NCBI GenBank assembly: GCA_002338255.1
Contig: DDHX01000003.1
Location: 29,805 to 44,152, forward strand
Direction of reading: 5' to 3'
DNA length: 14,348 nt
Source of the DNA: Ruminococcaceae bacterium UBA1865
Lineage (GTDB): Bacteria > Bacillota > Clostridia > Oscillospirales > Acutalibacteraceae
A program made the translations under genes and the position numbers. Within the stretch, counting starts at the first letter, position 1. Each line of letters opens with the position of its first letter. The notes beneath the pieces are model-generated. The model was not told where the DNA came from, searched no databases, and saw nothing but the letters and a program-made list of their open reading frames with translations. Positions 1-6,199 of this stretch are shown here, one piece after another.

Positions 1-1356
1 CATCGGGTCTTTTTGTGAAATGCCGCCCGATGCGAAAAACTCTTCAACCGGAACCCCGTTTTCACGGTAGTTTTCAATAATCATCCTCGTTCCGTATGCG
101 GTAGCTTCAATCAAAGCACGGTATATTTCCTCCGGTTTGGTCTGGAGGGTCATCCCCAGCATCATACCGGATAAATCAACATCCACCAAAACGGAACGGT
201 TGCCGTTCCACCAGTCAAGGGCAAGCAGCCCGCTTTCGCCCGGCCTTTGCTTTTCTGCTTTTTGGCGCAGGAATTGATGAATATTTTTATTTTCTTTTTT
301 TGCCGCGTCATAATATGACGCAGGCAGACAGTTGTCGATAAACCACGCGAAATGGTCGCCGACGCAGGACTGGCCGGCTTCGTAGCCAAAGTAGCCCGGC
401 ATAACGCCGTCCTCAACCACACCGCACATACCCGGTACCTGGTGTTCCTCCGTTCCCATCATAATATGACAGGTAGAGGTTCCCATAATGGCAAGCATCT
501 TTCCGGGGCCGTCGATTCCTACCGCCGGCACGCACACATGCGCGTCCACATTGCCGACTGCAACAGCAGTGCCTACTTTTAAGCCGGTCAGCTTTGCGGC
601 TTCGGGGGTGATTGTTCCGGCTCGGTTGCCGAGAGGTGTGATATCACGGGAAAGCTTTTCGTCTACGACATGTTCCAGTTTGGGGCTAAGCGCCTTGAAA
701 AAGTCGTTAGACGGAAAGCCGGTTTGCTTGTTCCAGATTTCCTTGTAGCCCGCGGTACAGGAGTTGCGTGTTTCCCTGCCGCAAAGCTGCCATATAATCC
801 AGTCGGCCGCCTCGATAAAGCGATCCATTGCATCATAGATTTCAGGGTCTTCATCGGCAATCTGCCAAATTTTTGGGATTGCCCATTCCGATGAGATTTT
901 TCCGCCGTAATTTTGCAGCCACGCTTCTCCCCGCTCCGCCGCAATTTGATTGAGCTTATTTGCTTTATCCTGTGCGGCATGATGCTTCCAAAGCTTCACA
1001 TAGGCGTGCGGGCGGTTTTTATACTCCGGCAAAAAGCACAAGGGTGTACCGTCGGCCTTTACCGGCAATACGGTGCAGGCGGTAAAGTCTGTGCCGATAC
1101 CGATAACATCCTCATTCGATATTCCTGATTCCTGCAAGACCTGTGGGATTGTGTGCTTCAGTACGTCAATATAATCCTGAGGATCCTGCAACGCCCAGTC
1201 GTGGCCGAGGGGAGTTCCATCCGGCAAGCTTTTGTCCATCACCGCGTGTGGATAGTCGTAGACAGATGAAGCAAGCTCTTCTCCGGTTTTTACATCAACC
1301 AGAACAGCCCGCCCGGAAAGAGTGCCATAATCGACGCCAATTGCATATTTTGACAT
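1..1356 (-). CDS. araB: L-ribulokinase, C-terminus cut by window edge
   Basis: Phosphorylates L-ribulose to L-ribulose 5-phosphate with ATP in cytoplasmic L-arabinose catabolism. The first 452 residues are in the window; the family is usually about 550-560 residues, so about 100 are missing past base 1. Seen: the FGGY-kinase N-terminal nucleotide motif [15 protein letters not shown] (from residue 7), [35 protein letters not shown], the central GNVDAHVC and MGTSTCHIM segments and, near the cut, [14 protein letters not shown], which matches the second nucleotide-binding region of ribulokinases rather than xylulokinases. The start ATG (1354-1356) follows a clear GGAGG (spacing about 8). It lies 62 bp downstream of araR on the same strand, so co-transcription is likely, with a palindrome between them. 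No frameshift was seen over the 452 codons. Confidence in the ribulokinase call is high. Confidence 0.93.
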   Translation of the reverse strand, partial: MSKYAIGVDYGTLSGRAVLVDVKTGEELASSVYDYPHAVMDKSLPDGTPLGHDWALQDPQDYIDVLKHTIPQVLQESGISNEDVIGIGTDFTACTVLPVKADGTPLCFLPEYKNRPHAYVKLWKHHAAQDKANKLNQIAAERGEAWLQNYGGKISSEWAIPKIWQIADEDPEIYDAMDRFIEAADWIIWQLCGRETRNSCTAGYKEIWNKQTGFPSNDFFKALSPKLEHVVDEKLSRDITPLGNRAGTITPEAAKLTGLKVGTAVAVGNVDAHVCVPAVGIDGPGKMLAIMGTSTCHIMMGTEEHQVPGMCGVVEDGVMPGYFGYEAGQSCVGDHFAWFIDNCLPASYYDAAKKENKNIHQFLRQKAEKQRPGESGLLALDWWNGNRSVLVDVDLSGMMLGMTLQTKPEEIYRALIEATAYGTRMIIENYRENGVPVEEFFASGGISQKDPM

Positions 1357-1406
1357 TGTTTCAACCTCCATTATTCTCCATTTGATTGGTGTAAATTGAT
1401 AGAAGA

Positions 1407-1429
1407 CAAAAATTCAGTTTAAACTGAAT
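1407..1429 (-). promoter_or_regulatory. Perfect 18-bp palindrome plus T-run at the araR stop: attenuator or operator
   Basis: The 18 bases ATTCAGTTTAAACTGAAT (1412-1429) are a perfect palindrome containing the araR TAA stop. Read on the minus strand it is followed at once by TTTTT, giving a weak terminator-like hairpin (6-bp stem, 6-base loop, only two G-C pairs) between araR and araB. It may lower araB relative to araR or be a protein-binding site. Function is inferred; the symmetry is seen. Confidence 0.4.
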
Positions 1430-2501
1430 GCAAGTTTTTAACCGATGCGCGTTCAACAATCCTTGGCTCAAAGTCAACCGTTGCTTTAAACATCTTGTCG
1501 TTAATCAGCCCGATTAAATTTGCAGCAGCCGTCTCCCCCAACAGATTCAGCGGATGTGCCACCGATGTAAGCGGAACTTCACTCATCGCCGCTAAATTTG
1601 AGTTGTCAAAACTTACCAGAGAAATCTGTTCGGGTACCGCAATACCGTGAGCCTTCAAAAGAGAAAGAATTTCGAGTGCGACCTCATCGTTGTAACAGAC
1701 AACAGCGGTACAGCCTTCTATCCTGTGAAGAATCCTTCTTGTGTCAACGGACAAGTCAGCCAAATCTTCCGTTGAATACCACAAAACATTTTCGTCACAA
1801 ATTTCAAGCCCGGCTTTCAGCAAAGCCTGCTGATAGCCCGCATAACGAAGATGCCCCTGATTATCATCCGATTTGAAAATCCCTCCGATTTTCTGGTGTC
1901 CCGCCCGAATCAGATGTTCCGTCGCAAGGAACCCGGCCTTATGGTCATCTAAAGCAACATGAGGAATTTTCATATTGGGGTAGTAGCTGTTAATAAATAA
2001 AACAGGAATGCGCTGCTTTTCAATTTCATTGTATATTTCTATGTTGGGATTCGGAAGCCCGCTTTGCGTAGGTTCGACAATCAGACCGTCAACACCTTTT
2101 TCCAACATAGAACGCAGCACCCGTTTTTCGTTTTGAACCTTGTTATGGGTAAATGCAATCTGCATAGAATAACCATTCTCCGTGAGTACCGTTTCAATCC
2201 CTCTGATGATATTCGGAAAAATATAATCACCGACATATGTCGTAACAACGCCGATGGTCATGTTCGGTTCACGCTTTGGCCGCACATTAAATGTAACATA
2301 AGTACCGCTGCCACGCCTGCTTTCCACCAGCTTTTCCTGCATTAAAACATTGATTGCCTGCCGCACCGTTTGACGGCTGATACTGAACATGGAACTCAGT
2401 TCATTTTCCGAATTCAGCTTCTCACCGTATTGCAGTTCATTTGTTTCAATCTTATTTTTAATATAGTTTACAAGTACCATATATTTGGGTGTCTCGGCCA
2501 T
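1419..2501 (-). CDS. araR: Arabinose operon repressor AraR (GntR-type DNA-binding, LacI-type sensor)
   Basis: Transcriptional repressor that releases DNA when L-arabinose is bound. The 360 residues match the usual length of Firmicutes AraR. Residues 1-70 form a GntR-type winged helix: LQYGEKLNSENELSSMF, then the recognition helix SRQTVRQAINVL (42-53), then the wing RRGSGTYV (62-69). Residues about 81-355 form a LacI/GalR periplasmic-binding-like sensor starting TIGVVTTYVGDYIFP, with GVDGLIVEPT, LINSYYPN, VALDDHKAGFLATEHLI, AVVCYNDEVALEIL and ISLVSFDNSNLA. This GntR-LacI hybrid layout is diagnostic of AraR, and the araB gene 62 bp downstream agrees. The start is preceded by AGAGGAGA (2509-2516 region) and a strong promoter. 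An inverted repeat over the promoter -10 suggests autoregulation. GntR-LacI regulators of other sugars exist, but the araB link makes AraR the best reading. Confidence 0.92.
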   Translation of the reverse strand: MAETPKYMVLVNYIKNKIETNELQYGEKLNSENELSSMFSISRQTVRQAINVLMQEKLVESRRGSGTYVTFNVRPKREPNMTIGVVTTYVGDYIFPNIIRGIETVLTENGYSMQIAFTHNKVQNEKRVLRSMLEKGVDGLIVEPTQSGLPNPNIEIYNEIEKQRIPVLFINSYYPNMKIPHVALDDHKAGFLATEHLIRAGHQKIGGIFKSDDNQGHLRYAGYQQALLKAGLEICDENVLWYSTEDLADLSVDTRRILHRIEGCTAVVCYNDEVALEILSLLKAHGIAVPEQISLVSFDNSNLAAMSEVPLTSVAHPLNLLGETAAANLIGLINDKMFKATVDFEPRIVERASVKNLHSV

Positions 2502-2518
2502 ATTGCTGTTCTCCTCTA

Positions 2519-2539
2519 TGATTTATTATCAATAAATCA
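2519..2539. promoter_or_regulatory. Inverted repeat over the araR -10/start site, candidate operator
   Basis: Two perfect 9-bp arms TGATTTATT and AATAAATCA are separated by three bases (2519-2539). They overlap the -10 box and the expected transcription start of araR, where a bound repressor would block initiation. Autoregulation by AraR is an inference. Confidence 0.5.
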
Positions 2540-2565
2540 TACTCTAACTCGAGATTGCTTGTCAA
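2536..2565 (-). promoter_or_regulatory. Sigma-A promoter of araR-araB
   Basis: On the minus strand TTGACA (2560-2565), an 18-base spacer and TATGAT (2536-2541) lie about 35 bp upstream of the araR start codon. Confidence 0.75.
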
Positions 2566-2618
2566 TACAGCTTCCGTATTCGTAACAAACAACTTACAGT
2601 TTTTTTCGATGCCGCTCG

Positions 2619-2643
2619 TTTTAATACACGACGTACGTTAAAA
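2619..2643. promoter_or_regulatory. Candidate AraR box upstream of the araR promoter
   Basis: An imperfect inverted repeat with 12-base arms (TTTTAATACACG / CGTACGTTAAAA, 9 of 12 positions paired around base 2631) contains ACGTACGT. The AraR boxes known from Bacillus have a GTACGTAC-like centre, so this is a plausible AraR site. It lies about 55 bp upstream of the araR -35. Confidence 0.45.
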
Positions 2644-2832
2644 TCATTTAGATTCCAACAGCAATCAGTGATAGAAAGGTTCTAATAAAGATGACATTCA
2701 TCATCTGAATTGTTTCAGTTCTCACTTTCTTTGCCCTTTGAATTGTAAACAATCAATATAGACTACTCATATTGGACATGATAATATCAGTATTAATAGT
2801 TTTATATAGTGATATATATTTTTTATATCTAC

Positions 2833-2861
2833 AATATACAATACCAGTCTTTATTTGTCAA
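2833..2861 (-). promoter_or_regulatory. Second strong minus-strand promoter in the araR upstream gap
   Basis: TTGACA (2856-2861), a 17-base spacer and TATATT (2833-2838) read toward araR. No gene with a ribosome binding site starts within the next 300 bases, so it would drive either a long araR leader or a non-coding transcript. No terminator is visible between it and araR. Confidence 0.5.
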
Positions 2862-2969
2862 TACAAATTTAAGCATTATTAGAACACTTTATAATTATAT
2901 GTATGTACAACTTGCAGAATTTATAATAGCATGAATGTAAAAGTGATTATATTATCCGTGTTGTAATTA

Positions 2970-2978
2970 TGATATAAT
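2970..2978 (+). promoter_or_regulatory. Extended -10 promoter of the flavodoxin-ywbE unit
   Basis: TGATATAAT (2970-2978) is a TGn-extended consensus -10 located 43 bp before the flavodoxin start. No good -35 is found 16-18 bases upstream, which is typical of extended -10 promoters. Confidence 0.55.
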
Positions 2979-3021
2979 GAGCATAAGAATCAAAACCGCC
3001 ATATGAAAAGGGGTATCACCA

Positions 3022-3501
3022 ATGAAAATTTTAATTGCCTATGCAGGAAAAACCGGAACGACCGAAAAATGCGCAAAACGGCTCTGCGAAAAGCTAACCA
3101 ACGCAACTACAGTTGACTTAAACATCCAAACGCCGGATATCGACCAGTTTGACACAGTCATCGTCGGGGGTTCCATCCGCATGGGACAATTACATAAAAA
3201 AACAAAAAAATTCATTGAGCAAAACGCAGTTGGACTTCAAACAAAAAGGGCTGCTTATTTTCTCTGCTGCGGCTCTGAAAGGAATTCGGCTGAACTGTTT
3301 TCTAAAAATTTTCCGAAAGACCTGCTGGACCGCGCCGTGTCATATGAATGCTTCGGCGGAGAAATGAATGTTGAAAATCTGCACGGTTTTGATAAGTTTG
3401 TCGCAAAAATGGCCACAAAAGCAAGTGCAGACAAAAAGCTTGCGCCACCTAAGATTAACGACGAAAATATCGCTAAACTAATAGAGAAAATATTAAATTA
3501 G
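3022..3501 (+). CDS. Flavodoxin-domain protein (HemG/flavodoxin_5 type)
   Basis: A small FMN-binding electron-transfer protein of 159 residues. The N-terminal strand and phosphate-binding loop read ILIAYAGKTGTTEKCA (residues 3-18), the FMN-phosphate loop of flavodoxins. VIVGGSIRMGQLHKKTKKFIEQN (split around residue 51) closely follows the V-I-G-S-x-R-x-G pattern of menaquinone-dependent protoporphyrinogen oxidase (HemG) relatives, which are flavodoxin-like. AYFLCCGSERN (78-88) is the third strand, with a Cys pair C82-C83. Length fits a single flavodoxin domain. The start follows AAGGGG (spacing about 8). No haem genes are adjacent, so a HemG role is not supported; the physiological partner is unknown. 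It is probably co-transcribed with ywbE 47 bp downstream. Confidence 0.82.
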   Translation: MKILIAYAGKTGTTEKCAKRLCEKLTNATTVDLNIQTPDIDQFDTVIVGGSIRMGQLHKKTKKFIEQNAVGLQTKRAAYFLCCGSERNSAELFSKNFPKDLLDRAVSYECFGGEMNVENLHGFDKFVAKMATKASADKKLAPPKINDENIAKLIEKILN

Positions 3502-3548
3502 AATACATGCTGTAATGGAAAAAATCTGCGAAAAAGGGAGCAATTCGT

Positions 3549-3755
3549 GTGAATGGACAAAACAGAAGCAACATACAAATCGGTGCACTGGTGGACATTG
3601 TACTAAAAAAAGACCAGCCGACAGGCAAGCTGACCCGCGGCCATGTTAAGCGCATTCTCACCAACAGCCCGACCCACCCCCACGGGATTAAAGTTATGCT
3701 CACGGAGTCTGACATGGTCGGCAGAGTACAGAATATTGTGGAACAGCAGGGCTAA
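3549..3755 (+). CDS. ywbE: YwbE family small conserved protein (DUF2196)
   Basis: A 68-residue cytoplasmic protein of unknown role, widespread in Firmicutes. Nearly the whole chain matches the family pattern: an N-terminal NGQNRSNIQIG, then VDIVLKKDQPTGKLTRGHV and ILTNSPTHPHGIKVML, ending VGRVQNIV. The small beta-rich fold with a TNSPTHPHGIKV core suggests a nucleic-acid or ligand-binding barrel, but no function is assigned. The start is GTG (3549-3551), chosen because GGGAG (3536-3540) lies 8 bases upstream and because family members begin MNGQ. It follows the flavodoxin gene by 47 bp and ends about 20 bp before a strong terminator. Confidence 0.88.
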   Translation: MNGQNRSNIQIGALVDIVLKKDQPTGKLTRGHVKRILTNSPTHPHGIKVMLTESDMVGRVQNIVEQQG

Positions 3756-3775
3756 TGCAAGTTGTGAATCTGAGC

Positions 3776-3822
3776 TAAAACAAAAGAAGTGCCACCGCAG
3801 CGGTGACACTTCTTTTGTTTTA
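3776..3822. terminator. Long bidirectional terminator between ywbE and pdxY
   Basis: Arms AAAACAAAAGAAGTG (3777-3791) and CACTTCTTTTGTTTT (3807-3821) pair perfectly, with a further CACCGC/GCGGTG inner stem after one C-A mismatch. A-rich and T-rich flanks make it work on both strands, serving the convergent ywbE and pyridoxamine kinase genes. Confidence 0.9.
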
Positions 3823-3873
3823 AAATACGATTATTTACTTCTCATCAGTTCAAATAAATTGAGCTATTTTCGA

Positions 3874-4728
3874 TTATTGAGAAAGCCCCAATTCTTGAAT
3901 AAATTGAGGAATTCCGGCTTCAAAATTTACACCGAAGCGCACATCTGTTTTTGCTTCTTTCGTGCGCGCAATACTGCCGGCTGTAAAATTAACCGCGATT
4001 CTGACCGCTTTTGAAAGTGAAAATCCGTTCAGCATTGCACCGAGCAAAGCGCTTGCAAAAACATCCCCCGTACCGTGATAAGACCCCTCGATCCGACTCG
4101 AAAGCACATAGCTGATATCCCCTGTTTTCCTGTCATATGCGGCGGCGCCAAGGTTCTCCTCATCAAAATACACACCGGTCAAAACAATCTGCTGCGGGCC
4201 AAACCCGGAGAGTCTTTTTAAAAGGCCGTCAATGTACGCTTTGCTGTACGGTCCAGCCCTGTACGGCTCGTTAAGCAGGAGCGCCGCTTCCGTCATGTTG
4301 GGCACAATCACGTCCGCCTTTTGGCACAGCTTCACCATTTCCTGCGGAAACTCCGGGCTGAAGCTCTTGTAAAGCTCGCCATTGTCCGCCATAACGGGGT
4401 CAACCAGAATCAGCGTATCTTTTCCTTTGAAATCATCAAACAACTCCGATACAAGATGAATCTGTTCAAACGAACCCAAAAATCCGGTATAAATACCATC
4501 GAAATCAAGATTGAGTGTTTTCCAATGTTGTGCGATTTTCGGAATATCCTCTGTCAGGTCACGGTAAGTATAGCCGGTAAAGCCGCCGGTGTGTGTGGAC
4601 AGTACCGCTGTGGGGATAACACTGACTTCCACACCGGCTGCCGACAAAACGGGCAGCGCAACAGTCAGTGAACATTTTCCAAAACAAGAAATATCATGAA
4701 CGGCCATGACTCGTTTTTGTTTTTCCAT
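3874..4728 (-). CDS. pdxY: Pyridoxamine/pyridoxal kinase (ribokinase-like)
   Basis: Phosphorylates pyridoxamine and/or pyridoxal at the 5-hydroxymethyl group with ATP in vitamin B6 salvage. The 284 residues match the family length. Seen: VMAVHDISCFGKCSLTVALP (7-26) and the following PTAVLSTHTGGFTG (39-52), which are the pyridoxal-kinase substrate-binding N-terminus, then DGIYTGFLGS (77-86), LVDPVMADNGELY (108-120), VPNMTEAALLL (142-152) with the Mg/ATP Asn and Glu, LTGV (183-186), and GSYHGTGDVFASALLG (215-230) with the anion hole GTGD and catalytic Asp222. The absence of a CC(x)GT motif argues against ThiD. The start is preceded by AGAGGA at suitable spacing. It is a single-gene unit, sharing its terminator with ywbE. 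Whether pyridoxamine or pyridoxal is preferred cannot be read from the sequence. Confidence 0.9.
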   Translation of the reverse strand: MEKQKRVMAVHDISCFGKCSLTVALPVLSAAGVEVSVIPTAVLSTHTGGFTGYTYRDLTEDIPKIAQHWKTLNLDFDGIYTGFLGSFEQIHLVSELFDDFKGKDTLILVDPVMADNGELYKSFSPEFPQEMVKLCQKADVIVPNMTEAALLLNEPYRAGPYSKAYIDGLLKRLSGFGPQQIVLTGVYFDEENLGAAAYDRKTGDISYVLSSRIEGSYHGTGDVFASALLGAMLNGFSLSKAVRIAVNFTAGSIARTKEAKTDVRFGVNFEAGIPQFIQELGLSQ

Positions 4729-4844
4729 ATCAATTCCTCTTATCTTTTATATCCTTATTTCAGGATGACTTCGGGTGTAAAATATTTTCCCCGTCATTCC
4801 CTTGTTTTAAACGAATCCCTTGCGCTATTATTCTACTAAATTTT

Positions 4845-4873
4845 TTTATAATTTAATACCCTTATTTTGTAAA
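4845..4873 (-). promoter_or_regulatory. Probable pdxY promoter
   Basis: On the minus strand TTTACA (4868-4873), 17 bases, TATAAA (4845-4850), about 117 bp before the pdxY start. The region is AT-rich, so chance similarity is possible. Confidence 0.4.
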
Positions 4874-4896
4874 AATTAAAAACATTGATAAACGTT

Positions 4897-4926
4897 TTGT
4901 TCCTTCTGTTCTGAATCTTATATAAT
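4897..4926 (+). promoter_or_regulatory. Possible upstream plus-strand promoter of rrf2
   Basis: TTGTTC (4897-4902), 18 bases, TATAAT (4921-4926) on the plus strand. The -10 is consensus but the -35 is poor. It lies upstream of the better promoter at 4957-4985. Confidence 0.35.
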
Positions 4927-4956
4927 AGCCATCGGCGCAAAATCATCGCTATTCTC

Positions 4957-4985
4957 TTGACTTGATTGGTTTTTCAAGCTATCAT
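4957..4985 (+). promoter_or_regulatory. Sigma-A promoter of the Rrf2 regulator
   Basis: TTGACT (4957-4962), a 17-base spacer and TATCAT (4980-4985), 42 bp before the ATG at 5028. Because the -35 covers the TTG at 4960-4962 region, a protein start there is excluded and the downstream ATG is favoured. Confidence 0.75.
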
Positions 4986-5027
4986 AAAATAAATAGATTA
5001 GCAATTTTTGCTGTGAAAGGAGAAATT

Positions 5028-5474
5028 ATGAGAATATCCTCAAAAGGAAGATACGGACTTGCAGCTTTGACCAGTATTGCTCAAAATTACGAGAGCGATG
5101 CGTGCACAACAATTGTGAGTATTTCCGAAAAATTAGGTATTTCAAAAATTTATTTGGAGCAGGTGTTTTCATTATTAAAAAGAGCCGAACTTGTTGTCGC
5201 CATAAAAGGCGCACAAGGTGGATATAAACTTTCCAGATCGCCGCAAACAATCAATGTCTTTGATGTTTTGCGCTCACTGGAACAATCCCTTTTTGAAAAA
5301 ACGGAAGAATCTGTTGCAAGGGAAGCAAATGGTATTGAGCAGGCCATGCAGAAAACCGTTTTTTCGGCTGTGGATACCGCTATCGCTTCTACGCTTGAAA
5401 AAATCAGTCTTTATGATTTAGTCACTGAAGCCGAAAAGCAAAAGAAAACTGATGAATTCATGTTTTATATTTAG
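5028..5474 (+). CDS. Rrf2 family transcriptional regulator lacking the Fe-S cysteines
   Basis: A dimeric winged-helix DNA-binding regulator of 148 residues. The N-terminus MRISSKGRYGLAAL is the Rrf2 hallmark; the recognition helix region is ISEKLGISKIYLEQVFSLLKRAELV (split around residue 40), followed by the wing IKGAQGGYKLSR (59-70). Iron-sulfur members such as IscR and NsrR carry three Cys in the region after the wing; this protein has only Cys26, so it cannot hold that cluster and resembles the cluster-free CymR group. The start is the ATG at 5028, with AAAGGAG (5016-5022) 5 bases upstream; longer readings run into the promoter. No target gene is adjacent: its own promoter and terminator isolate it, so the regulon is not readable from context. 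A CymR-like cysteine-metabolism role is possible but unproven. Confidence 0.88.
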   Translation: MRISSKGRYGLAALTSIAQNYESDACTTIVSISEKLGISKIYLEQVFSLLKRAELVVAIKGAQGGYKLSRSPQTINVFDVLRSLEQSLFEKTEESVAREANGIEQAMQKTVFSAVDTAIASTLEKISLYDLVTEAEKQKKTDEFMFYI

Positions 5475-5501
5475 CCGACTGCTCATAATACAAGATATAG
5501 C

Positions 5502-5565
5502 AAAGACCCCCTTAGCCGTAAAAACTGGATTGTTCCAGAATAAACGGGCAAGCGGGTCTTTTTTT
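5502..5565 (+). terminator. Terminator of the Rrf2 gene
   Basis: Arms AAAGACCC (5502-5509) and GGGTCTTT (5554-5561) run into a T-run, and an inner hairpin CTGGA/TCCAG (5525-5538) lies within the long loop. It stands 28 bp after the rrf2 stop. Confidence 0.75.
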
Positions 5566-5586
5566 ATAATTGCTGTTTATTCTTGT

Positions 5587-5883
5587 TTATTTCTGATTTT
5601 TACAACCGGTACCGACACACCGCTCTACTGCGGTGTATGCCCCATTTGCGCTCAAGGCGACAATCACGGCATTAAACGGAATCAATGCGCCGGATGCCCA
5701 CGTCAATGTTCCTGTGAAAAATGCTGCGCCCAGCAGGAGTATCACTGCGATGATATAAGACACCCACTGCGTTGCGATATTCTTTAAAAAGGTCGCGTTT
5801 TTAACAAATTGGGTAATCAGTGCAGTACCTGCGGCACAACCCGCAAAGGTGCCTAAATTTGCCCAAGAAAAATATTCATTCAT
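5587..5883 (-). CDS. Small membrane protein, holin-like, function unassigned
   Basis: A 98-residue hydrophobic protein. Three membrane-compatible stretches are seen: about 8-25 (ANLGTFAGCAAGTALITQ), 41-58 (VSYIIAVILLLGAAFFTG) and 63-80 (ASGALIPFNAVIVALSAN), with a short C-terminal tail containing two Cys (ERCVGTGCKNQK). The pattern of size, TQ-F-K motif and AVIVAL-ANGAY ending resembles small holin-like proteins common in Clostridia, some within prophages; here no endolysin, amidase or phage genes are near. The start ATG (5881-5883) is chosen because a GGTGGG lies about 6 bases upstream; a longer reading begins ten residues earlier without a better ribosome site. The gene is real by membrane pattern and ribosome site, but its role is not known. 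Confidence 0.65.
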   Translation of the reverse strand: MNEYFSWANLGTFAGCAAGTALITQFVKNATFLKNIATQWVSYIIAVILLLGAAFFTGTLTWASGALIPFNAVIVALSANGAYTAVERCVGTGCKNQK

Positions 5884-5937
5884 ACCAATCCCACCTATCA
5901 TTCGTCTTAACATCGGTATTTTTAGCCAACAAAAGGA

Positions 5938-5984
5938 TTTTGTAAAGGATCATTGATTTCCAGCACCCACTACTCTTTACAAAA
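5938..5984. repeat. Inverted repeat TTTTGTAAAG / CTTTACAAAA
   Basis: Two perfect 10-base arms at 5938-5947 and 5975-5984, separated by 27 bases, 55-100 bp upstream of the holin-like gene start. Candidate regulator-binding pair or simply an extended hairpin. Confidence 0.45.
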
Positions 5985-6116
5985 GGCTTCTGACCAATAC
6001 TTTATGATGAAGTCGTCCATCTTGTGCGTATGGATTTTTTACAGGCGTACCGGCATTTTAACCGGGAATACTGATGTGACAAAATCATTTGAAGTGTATT
6101 CCATTTTGATCACATA

Positions 6117-6150
6117 AAAAGAGGATTGCCGAAATCGGCAATCCTCTTTT
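6117..6150 (-). terminator. Terminator of the CAP-domain gene
   Basis: A perfect 16-bp stem, AAAAGAGGATTGCCGA paired with TCGGCAATCCTCTTTT around a 2-base centre, with T-run on the minus strand, 50 bp after the stop of the CAP gene. Confidence 0.92.
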
Positions 6151-6199
6151 GCGTGGTCTGAGAAATAAAATATTTTCTTACTAAATACGATAAGCCGTC

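Larger units (their letters stand above)
2502..3021. other. 520-bp AT-rich divergent intergenic region (araR / flavodoxin)
   Basis: Contains the two minus-strand promoters, two operator candidates and the plus-strand promoter of the flavodoxin gene listed separately. From about 2760 to 2960 it is very AT-rich, without a convincing coding frame. Small inverted repeats such as CTGAA-N4-TTCAG (2705-2718 region) and ATTGT-AA-ACAAT (2742-2753 region) occur, but no known RNA family was recognised. Confidence 0.6.
5884..6199. other. 316-bp intergenic region with a 10-bp inverted repeat pair
   Basis: Holds the CAP-gene terminator (6117-6150) and, upstream of the holin-like gene, two perfect inverted copies of TTTTGTAAAG / CTTTACAAAA (5938-5947 and 5975-5984). 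No coding frame with a ribosome site and no recognised RNA family is seen. No clear consensus promoter for the holin-like gene was found. Confidence 0.5.

Noticed and set aside
2648..2704. 18-residue hydrophobic open frame on the minus strand (MMNVIFIRTFLSLIAVGI)
   Set aside because: No ribosome binding site precedes it and nothing around it supports a toxin or leader peptide; such frames occur by chance in AT-rich DNA.
4883..4900. Catabolite-repression (cre) site resemblance around GATAAACGTTTTGT
   Set aside because: Matches the cre consensus in the centre only; the outer TG and CA bases are wrong, and it is not near a sugar gene.
4962..5027. 22-residue N-terminal extension of the Rrf2 protein
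   Set aside because: The extension overlaps the promoter -35 and -10, while the ATG at 5028 has an ideal AAAGGAG and the family-typical MRIS start.
6055..6116. 21-codon minus-strand open frame after the CAP terminator
   Set aside because: No ribosome binding site, and it follows a strong terminator; treated as non-coding.
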